In this document: positions 16,244 through 22,920 of the stretch, in pieces
Layout of the letters: the number at the start of each line of letters is the position of its first letter
How positions within the stretch are numbered: the first letter of the stretch is position 1
DNA from: Streptomyces bacillaris
GTDB lineage: Bacteria > Actinomycetota > Actinomycetes > Streptomycetales > Streptomycetaceae
Direction: 5' to 3'
Length of the DNA: 64,000 bases
Assembly: GCF_003268675.1 (NCBI RefSeq)
Contig: NZ_CP029378.1
Location: 1,488,001 to 1,552,000, forward strand
Position numbers and translations under genes: made by a program
The notes under the pieces: model-generated
The model's database searches: none
What the model was told of the DNA's origin: nothing
What the model saw: only the letters and a program-made list of their open reading frames with translations

Positions 16244-18577
16244 TCAGAACTCGGCGGAGACCACGAGCCCCGACACCGCGTGTTCGGCGGCGACGGAGAG
16301 GTAGTGCCAGCCGGGGGCGGGGCTGTTCACCGTCACCGTCTCGACGTTGCCCGGTGTGGCCGACCGGTGGTCGTAGTCGGTCTTCGACGGCCAGGAACCG
16401 GCCCGGTGGTACAGGTCGGCGTCGCCGGTCCCACCACGGGTACGGATGCTCAACTTCGCCGTCCCGTCGGGGACATACACGGTCAGGTAGGCGTAGTCAC
16501 CGGCCCGGACCGTGATGCCGGAGCGTGCGCAGTCGCGGTCGAGCCGGGTCCGCTCGGGGTGGGTGCACTCCGGCAGCTCCGGCGGATCGGTGGGGTCGGT
16601 CGGATCGGTGATCTCACCGCAGTCGCCCGCCGCGCAGGCGGCGAGCCAGGTGTTCCAGTCGGCGTCGTAGCGGGTGCCGATGGTGGTCTTGAGATGGGTG
16701 CGGGCCGCGTTCCAGTCTCCGGCGCGGTAGTGGCGCAGGACGGTGTCCAGGTCCGCGCGGTGGGACTGGAGCATGTAGCGGACCGCGAGATAGCCCCAGC
16801 GGTAGATCCGGACGCTGTCGCTGTTGTCGTAGGTGGTGTCGAAGAGGGTACTCAGGGCGTAAGTGCGCTTGCCCGCCTCGGTGATGGCCGCTTCGTAGGT
16901 GAGGCCGCGGTAGGAGTAGGAGACGTACTCCGCGAAGCCCTCGACCCACCAGACGGTCGGGGTGGTCATGCCGTCCGCGAAGTCACCGGCCATGGTGAAG
17001 CGGCCGTCGAGGTAGTGGGTGTACTCGTGGTTGAGGTTCCAGATCTGGAAGTCCGGCCGCAGCCACTCGGCTTCGTAGGCGATGAAGCGCGGCTGGTTGC
17101 CCACGGCGGACGGGTCACCCTCCAGGTACATGCCGCCGTTGTTCGTGTCGATGCCGAACATGGCACCCGCGTATGTGCCGTAGTCGTCGCTGGAGTTGTA
17201 GACGACGACTTCGAGCCCTGTGTTGAGGTCTCCGGCCACCGGCCCGTCGTCCCGGGCGAGTTCGTGGAAGAAGGCGTCCTGTCGCGCCAGGTCGGCGCAG
17301 GTGGCGGCGAGTTGGGCGGCGGCCATCTCCTGGGCGCGGATGCGCAGGCTCTCGCCGCACTCGTGGCGGACCGGCAGGGCCGCCCGGTCGAGGCGGTCGG
17401 CCAGGTCGCAGGTGCCGAAGTAGGCGCAGTTGGCGGCGTCGTAGTAGTTGGCCGACTCGGCCAGGCCCACCCACAGCGGTGCGGTGGCACCCGTGATGGA
17501 GGTCCTGTCGAGGAGCCCCTTGACCTGCGTCCGGACCGTGGGGCGCAGCGCCTCGTACGCCAGGAGGCGGGCGAGTTCGCGGCCCGCGTTGGTGACGAGG
17601 AAGGCGTGGTCGGTACCGAGCAGGCCGAGGTTGCGGTCGGCGAAGGAGTGGAGCGTGTCGGTGGTGGACCGGTCCGCCGCCACCGCCTCGACGAACGCCG
17701 GGAGTTGGTGCCCCCGGAAGAGCACGGTGAAGGTGCTGTTCACGGCGGCCCGCATGTTCCACAGCTCGTTGTACGAGGAGTCGTGGGCGGTGAGCAGACG
17801 CTTCACCACGTCGAGGTAGCGGGCGTTCTCCTGGGAGCTGTCGATGAGCACGACTGCTTCGGAGAGCGTCACACCGTTGGCGTCGGTCACGTCACGGGAG
17901 CGCGGCGAGGCGAAGAAGGCATCGAGCCCGCCCCGTATCGCGGTGGTGAGCGCCGGTCCGTAGGGCCCGACGGCCGACTCGTTGTACCACTGCACGTAGT
18001 ACCCGGCGCGCAGGTACAGCACCAACTGGGTGACGCCGGTGGAGCCGTTGCCCGGGTAGGTGGCCGAGGCGTCGCGCAGCGCGTTCGCCACCGTCACCAT
18101 CTGCGCCTCGCGGAAGGCCAGGCGCGCGTTCTCGCCGGTGAGGCCGAACAGCGTGTTGAGGCACTCCGTGGTGGAGTCCTTGATCTGCTGGCCGAGGGCG
18201 CTGCCCGTACGTGAGGTGAAGTCCGCCGGATCACAGGCGGCGGCAGCGGTGGCGGCCCCTTCCCGGGGCTCGTCGTAGTCCCGCCTGAGCGCCGCGCCGG
18301 ACGCCGGGGCCGGGCCCCGTTCGTCGACGGGCAGCGCCGAGGCGCGTACGTGATCGGGCTCCGGCGCCCCGTCCGGCAGGAGGGAGGCGGCGGGCGGAAT
18401 CTCCGCACCGCCACCACCACCGCCCGCCGGATCCGGGGCCGCGACGCCTGCGGCGACGGCCGGACGCTGTGGGGTGGAAGCGAACGACGGGGCGCCGAAC
18501 GAGGTCGTACCCAGGCACATGCAGAGCGCCAACGCGGCCAGGGCCACGGCGCGTCGGCGCATCGATGCTGGTCTCAC
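16244..18577 (-). CDS. Secreted collagenase, peptidase family M9, with PPC-like C-terminal domain
   Basis: A ~777-residue secreted metalloprotease. A signal peptide (Arg-rich start, hydrophobic core ALAALALCMCL) occupies the first ~35 residues. An M9 N-terminal activator region follows. The gluzincin site is HEYTH (His517, Glu518, His521) with the third zinc ligand Glu546 in WWVEGFAEY, matching clostridial and Streptomyces collagenases. The last ~95 residues form a bacterial pre-peptidase C-terminal (PPC) beta-domain used for substrate binding. GTG at 18577 was chosen because GAGGAGG lies six bases upstream; ATG at 18562 is an in-frame alternative. It cleaves native or denatured collagen outside the cell. 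It lies beside, and on the same strand as, the hydroxyproline catabolic operon, though separated by a terminator. Confidence 0.93.
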   Translation of the reverse strand: MRPASMRRRAVALAALALCMCLGTTSFGAPSFASTPQRPAVAAGVAAPDPAGGGGGGAEIPPAASLLPDGAPEPDHVRASALPVDERGPAPASGAALRRDYDEPREGAATAAAACDPADFTSRTGSALGQQIKDSTTECLNTLFGLTGENARLAFREAQMVTVANALRDASATYPGNGSTGVTQLVLYLRAGYYVQWYNESAVGPYGPALTTAIRGGLDAFFASPRSRDVTDANGVTLSEAVVLIDSSQENARYLDVVKRLLTAHDSSYNELWNMRAAVNSTFTVLFRGHQLPAFVEAVAADRSTTDTLHSFADRNLGLLGTDHAFLVTNAGRELARLLAYEALRPTVRTQVKGLLDRTSITGATAPLWVGLAESANYYDAANCAYFGTCDLADRLDRAALPVRHECGESLRIRAQEMAAAQLAATCADLARQDAFFHELARDDGPVAGDLNTGLEVVVYNSSDDYGTYAGAMFGIDTNNGGMYLEGDPSAVGNQPRFIAYEAEWLRPDFQIWNLNHEYTHYLDGRFTMAGDFADGMTTPTVWWVEGFAEYVSYSYRGLTYEAAITEAGKRTYALSTLFDTTYDNSDSVRIYRWGYLAVRYMLQSHRADLDTVLRHYRAGDWNAARTHLKTTIGTRYDADWNTWLAACAAGDCGEITDPTDPTDPPELPECTHPERTRLDRDCARSGITVRAGDYAYLTVYVPDGTAKLSIRTRGGTGDADLYHRAGSWPSKTDYDHRSATPGNVETVTVNSPAPGWHYLSVAAEHAVSGLVVSAEF

Positions 18578-18800
18578 CAGCTGCCTCCTCTTCAGGCTCA
18601 CCCGGTACGGGTGTGGGGGATGAGGGTGGTGGGGATGGCGGAGCGGCACCTCACGCGTCCATTTTTGGCATGGACACGCAAGGTGCAGTACGACAGTACA
18701 ATTTCACACAGCACACCCCTTGAGAAGGCGCCCGCCCGGACTTTCACCGAACGGGGTCACGACCGCCGCCCTTTCCCTCACAGGGTCGCCCGGCCGTTGC

Positions 18801-18812
18801 TAGCCTGCAGGC
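18801..18812 (+). promoter_or_regulatory. Candidate leaderless promoter -10 element (TAGCCT) for the conflict operon
   Basis: TAGCCT ends six bases before the ATG at 18813, the spacing expected when transcription begins at the A of the start codon, a common Streptomyces arrangement. No good -35 is seen. The alternative is the in-frame GTG at 18843, which has a strong GGGGAGGGG ribosome site. Confidence 0.35.
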
Positions 18813-19862
18813 ATGGCGCATCCGACGGGGAGGGGTGATCCGGTGGGCCCGCGGCTCGTCTTCGTGCACGGGATCGGAGGCCCGCGCGACCCGGAACGTG
18901 AACTCGACGCCTGGAAAGCGGCGTTGGCACACGGAATGCGGCTGAGCGGGCACTCGGCCTCGGCCGACCGCCTGCTCTCCGACACCTCGGTGGAGTGCGT
19001 GTTCGCCTCCTATGCGGACCTCTTCACGGGCCATCAGAAGCAGGGCGCGGAAGCTCCTGCCGCCCTCGGGGACGACGAGGAGGCCGCCTCTGTCCTCTCG
19101 GATCTCCTCATCGACTGGGTGGAGGCGCTGAGTTACGAAGCGGAGGGTCCGCGTGAGCAGCGTCTGCTGGAACATGCCCGTGCGGAGGCGGAGCCCGGAA
19201 CCCAGCAGCAGGGTTCCCTCCAGGTCGTACGGCGCGCCCTCAACGTGACCACGACACTGCTGGCACTCCGGCCATGGGGACGGACAGCGCAGTGGATCAC
19301 CCCCAAGGTGATGGTGGGGCATCTGTCCCAAGTGGCCCGCTATCTGGCCCGTGGTGAGCACGACGCGTCGGGGAGGACCCTCGACCGCCGCGTCCGCGAC
19401 CGGGTGCTCGCGGCCGTCTCGGACGGGCCGAGCGTGGTCGTCGCGCACTCCCTGGGCACCGTCGTGGCCTTGGAGGCCCTGCACGAAGTCACCACACGGA
19501 CACCGCTGTTCGTGACTCTGGGCTCGCCCCTGCCCATGCGCACGGTGATCTGGCCACGGCTGGCCCCCCAGCCTCCCGCCGTTCCGGCCCGCGTGGAGAA
19601 GTGGCTGAACTTCTGGGACCGTGACGACATCCTGGCGGTCCGGCCCCACCTGGAGCGGGACATGCGGCCGAACGGCTCGGGGGTGCTCCCCGCCAGTCTG
19701 CGCATCGACTCGGACGGCACCTGGGTCCACTCGGCCGAGAAGTACCTCGCGCAGCCCGCCGTGGCCGGACGGGTGGCCGAGGAACTGGCCCGTACGCCGC
19801 ACGTCGCCCCCGAGGTTGTTCCCGGCAGCACCCCCTCGGCCCCCGCCGGCTCCGCCGGATGA
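18813..19862 (+). CDS. Alpha/beta-hydrolase (lipase/esterase-like), first gene of the VMAP-type operon
   Basis: A 349-residue hydrolase-fold protein. The oxyanion motif VFVHGIGG lies near residue 20 and the nucleophile elbow is VVAHSLGTVVALEAL (Ser in A-H-S-L-G, ~215). The catalytic Asp and His are probably in the WDRDD and THVHS-like C-terminal region, but I cannot fix them. The substrate may be a lipid ester or an acylated protein; membrane or lipid effectors are common in defence operons. The start is ATG at 18813 (possible leaderless promoter) or GTG at 18843 with a strong ribosome site. Its stop overlaps the caspase-like gene's ATG (ATGA), so it is part of the same translationally coupled unit. 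It diverges from the collagenase gene. Confidence 0.75.
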   Translation: MAHPTGRGDPVGPRLVFVHGIGGPRDPERELDAWKAALAHGMRLSGHSASADRLLSDTSVECVFASYADLFTGHQKQGAEAPAALGDDEEAASVLSDLLIDWVEALSYEAEGPREQRLLEHARAEAEPGTQQQGSLQVVRRALNVTTTLLALRPWGRTAQWITPKVMVGHLSQVARYLARGEHDASGRTLDRRVRDRVLAAVSDGPSVVVAHSLGTVVALEALHEVTTRTPLFVTLGSPLPMRTVIWPRLAPQPPAVPARVEKWLNFWDRDDILAVRPHLERDMRPNGSGVLPASLRIDSDGTWVHSAEKYLAQPAVAGRVAEELARTPHVAPEVVPGSTPSAPAGSAG

Positions 19863-21970
19863 GCAGCGGCCCCGGCGGCCGTCGGCACGTCGTGGTCGTC
19901 GCCCCCCATTGCGCGTCCATGGAGCATCTGGAACGCCTCGAGGAGGCGGCCACCGACCTCTACGCCGTACTCACCGACCCCGCGCTCGGTTCCTGCGAGC
20001 CCGGCATGTCCGACGGCGGCGCGCTCATCATGGGACACGGCCTGGAGAGCCGGTCCGTGGTGGACCGGCTGGAGGAGGCGATCGGCCACGCGGCCGAGCA
20101 CGGAGCCACACTCGTGCTGGGATTCCTCGGTCACGGCTTCGCACCGGGCCGCACCAGTGAACTCCACCTCATGTGCGCGGAGTCCGGCGAGGACCTTCGC
20201 CACGGGGCGGTCAACGTGGGCGAAATGCTGGCGAGGGCCGCGGACCACCCCGGCGTGGACGGTGTGATCGGGATCATCGACACCTGCCACGCCGGGGGTG
20301 CTCCTCCCGCGATGGACGCCCTTACGGGAGGTGCGCGCAGCGGCCGGACGCGGCTGAGCCTGCTCATGGCCTCCTCGGTGGGCCAGGCGGCCAGAGACCT
20401 GGTCTTCTCCCGGCAGCTGGCCGCCCTGGTCCGTGCGGGGCTGCCTCGCACGGGCACGCACCTGAGCACCACCGACGTCCGCGACGCCCTGCGGGCGGTG
20501 GTGGTCGGGCAGAACGTCACCTGCTTCGAGTACGACGGGGACGGCCTGGCAGACGGACCTCTCTGGGTGGCGCGTAACGCCGCTGTCGTGAAGGCGCGGG
20601 GTGGGAGCCTCAGCGGCACGCTGGCGACCGAGGAGCTGACCAGGGCGCTGACCGCGCTGGATCCGGCCGCCCCCGTGCCGGACGGGGCCCCTGACCTGGG
20701 GGAGGCTCTGCACTGCCGGACCGCGGTGCTGCGGCACCCTCCCGGTCCGGCGCGAGAGCGGGCGCTACGGGCGGTGGACGGACTCATCACCGCGGTGACG
20801 ACGGTGGCCTTCATCCGTGAGTGGATCGGCACCGGACTGACCACCGCGCGGCTGCGGCAGGCCCACCACACCCTGTCCGCCGCGGCCGGCAGGCCTCCCG
20901 GAGCCTGTGCCCCCACCGATGTGGCCATCGTCGACGAGCTGACGTTCAACCACCCGGTCAGCGAGAGCGACGGACGGCGGGGGCTCGCACAGTTCGTGGC
21001 ACTGCTGGCCCAGATCTGCGGCAAGTCCTCCGACGACCCCGCACTGCGTTCCTGGGCCGTACGGATCCAGGCGCTCGTCGAGGTCAACGACGCCGTCGAG
21101 GCAACGGCCCGCCGTGCCAGCCGGAGCCGTCTCACCCTCGTCATCGGTCTCCACGCCTCCCTCACCGGCGACTGGCCGGAGACGGTGGACGGCTGGCTCC
21201 TCCTGGACGGTTCGGTGATCCACCACCAGGAGTTCCTCAGCGACCCGGCCGACCGGCGGGGCACCGAGGCGGCGATCGAGGACGCCGTCCTGTGGGCCGA
21301 GGACCACGCCGGAACGCTCGCGCTCCCCCTCACACGGGTCGATGTGGCCGCTCCCGGCAAACTGCTGCTGGACTGGCACCCGGAGGAGGCAGGCGCCGCC
21401 ATGCTCCTGGGCGTCCGGTACGACGTGCGACTGCACTGGAGCAGCCGACTGGCGCCCGACGCCTCGGTGCGCAGCATCGAGGCCATGGTCGCCGCGCGCT
21501 GGGAGTCCTTGTCCGGGGAGACCGGGGAGACTCCCGTGGACTGGCTCGGGCCGGGCGATGTCGCCGATCCGCAAGCTCTGCGGGGGCGGCTGCGCAACGG
21601 CAGCTACGCACGCGGGATCGGGCTGCTGCACCATCCGGGCACGGACGCCCACCTCCTGGACACCCTTCTCGCCTACACACCGGTTCTGCTCTGGCCCCAG
21701 CCGCACGCCCCGGCCGGATTCCCCGCCGAGCGGCACGCCTTCCTCGACGACAGCTGGTGGGCCATGCCCGGTGCTCTCGTCGATGCCTATCGGAAGCGCT
21801 GGCAAGGCGGCGCCGACGCGGACCTCGCGGATCTCCGGGCGGTCTGGGACGACGAGGAATGGCTGCGCTTCTGCCGGTTGTTCCGGACACCGCCCTCCTC
21901 CGCCCGGCCTGCTCCACCTGCCTCACCCGCCCTGCCCGTCCCACCTGTCAGAAGCGAGGGGTCACCTTGA
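19859..21970 (+). CDS. Caspase-fold (C14-like) protease with VMAP-C-like C-terminal domain
   Basis: A 703-residue two-part protein. Residues ~10-230 have the caspase/metacaspase fold with the catalytic His in LGFLGHGF (His92) and the nucleophile in IIDTCHAGG (Cys143), the hallmark dyad. The C-terminal ~450 residues resemble the vWA-MoxR-associated protein C-terminal (VMAP-C) region: VDELTFNHPV near 360, a repeated helical WAVRIQALVEVND segment, and a WW-rich tail. In such systems VMAP proteins link a sensor ATPase to an effector; here the caspase would be the effector, cleaving host proteins upon activation. ATG at 19859 overlaps the hydrolase stop; its own stop overlaps the ATPase TTG start. 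A TIR protein is encoded in the same operon, so two suicidal activities are present. Confidence 0.8.
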   Translation: MSSGPGGRRHVVVVAPHCASMEHLERLEEAATDLYAVLTDPALGSCEPGMSDGGALIMGHGLESRSVVDRLEEAIGHAAEHGATLVLGFLGHGFAPGRTSELHLMCAESGEDLRHGAVNVGEMLARAADHPGVDGVIGIIDTCHAGGAPPAMDALTGGARSGRTRLSLLMASSVGQAARDLVFSRQLAALVRAGLPRTGTHLSTTDVRDALRAVVVGQNVTCFEYDGDGLADGPLWVARNAAVVKARGGSLSGTLATEELTRALTALDPAAPVPDGAPDLGEALHCRTAVLRHPPGPARERALRAVDGLITAVTTVAFIREWIGTGLTTARLRQAHHTLSAAAGRPPGACAPTDVAIVDELTFNHPVSESDGRRGLAQFVALLAQICGKSSDDPALRSWAVRIQALVEVNDAVEATARRASRSRLTLVIGLHASLTGDWPETVDGWLLLDGSVIHHQEFLSDPADRRGTEAAIEDAVLWAEDHAGTLALPLTRVDVAAPGKLLLDWHPEEAGAAMLLGVRYDVRLHWSSRLAPDASVRSIEAMVAARWESLSGETGETPVDWLGPGDVADPQALRGRLRNGSYARGIGLLHHPGTDAHLLDTLLAYTPVLLWPQPHAPAGFPAERHAFLDDSWWAMPGALVDAYRKRWQGGADADLADLRAVWDDEEWLRFCRLFRTPPSSARPAPPASPALPVPPVRSEGSP

Positions 21971-22920
21971 CCTGGAACACCAGTTACCGCGGCGACGGGA
22001 CCGTCCGGGCCGATGCGGCTCTGCCCGAACCTCCGCCCTGGCGGACCTTTCCGGTCCGTTCGGCGGCCGAGGTCTTCGAACCGCCGACGGGGCTGACCGA
22101 GGCGGTGAACGCCGCACTCGCGCTCCGTCGGCCCCTGCTGATCACCGGGGGCCCGGGCACCGGCAAGTCCACGGTGATCGAGCAGGTGGCGACCGAACTG
22201 GCGCTGGGCCCGGTGCTGCGCTGGCACGTCACTTCACGCAGCACCCTCGGTGACGCCCTGTACCGCTACGACGTCCTCGGCCGCATCCACGCCCACCGGC
22301 TCCAGCAGGAGACGGCCCGGGTCGGCGGCGAGGCGGGGACGGACGACATCGCGTCCTTCCTGACCCTGGGCCCCCTGGGTACCGCCCTGCTCCCGTCGTC
22401 GCGTCCGCGCGCCCTGCTGATCGATGAGATCGACAAGGCCGACCTGGACCTGCCGGGCGACCTCCTGGACGTACTGGAGCGCGGGGAGTTCCGCATCGCC
22501 GAGCTGTTACGGGAGGAGCAGCGGTCGGCGTGGGTCCGTACCTGGGAGAGCGAGGACCGGCGGCTTGTCGAGAACGGGCACGTGCAGTGCACCGAGTTCC
22601 CGTTCATCCTGATGACCAGCAACGGTGAACAGGAGCTGCCCGCCCCCTTCCTGCGCCGGTGCGTCCGCTACTCCATGCCTCTTCCGACCGCCGGGCTGGT
22701 CCGCAACGTCGTGCGCCGCCACCTGGGCCTGGACGTGGGAGAGTCCGGACCCGCCGCCGAGCTGGTCCAGCAGTTCGTCCAGCGGCTCGCGGGAGGCGAG
22801 AGCCTGGCGATCGACCAGCTGCTTGCGACCCTGCATCTGCTGAGCGGCCCGAACGGGTCGGAGAGCGCCGAGCGCGAACGGGTCGTCAGCCTCCTCATGC
22901 GGGACCTCTCCGGTGCCTGA
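21967..22920 (+). CDS. MoxR-like AAA+ ATPase
   Basis: A 317-residue AAA+ ATPase. Walker A is GGPGTGKST (residues 61-69), Walker B ALLIDEIDKAD (149-159), sensor-1 is ILMTSNGEQELPAPF, and the arginine finger lies in FLRRCVRYSMPLP. This is the MoxR branch that works with von Willebrand A proteins. TTG at 21967 overlaps the previous stop (TTGA) and has GAGGGG upstream. Codon 181 is TTA (22507-22509), so full-length synthesis should depend on the bldA leucyl-tRNA. It probably remodels or activates the caspase-VMAP and TIR partners on ATP hydrolysis. Confidence 0.9.
   Translation: MTWNTSYRGDGTVRADAALPEPPPWRTFPVRSAAEVFEPPTGLTEAVNAALALRRPLLITGGPGTGKSTVIEQVATELALGPVLRWHVTSRSTLGDALYRYDVLGRIHAHRLQQETARVGGEAGTDDIASFLTLGPLGTALLPSSRPRALLIDEIDKADLDLPGDLLDVLERGEFRIAELLREEQRSAWVRTWESEDRRLVENGHVQCTEFPFILMTSNGEQELPAPFLRRCVRYSMPLPTAGLVRNVVRRHLGLDVGESGPAAELVQQFVQRLAGGESLAIDQLLATLHLLSGPNGSESAERERVVSLLMRDLSGA

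Noticed and set aside
18690..18710. GTACGACAGTAC palindrome upstream of the collagenase gene as another GntR operator
   Set aside because: It does not match ATGTCACRTKAC and its arms are only short self-complementary GTAC units.
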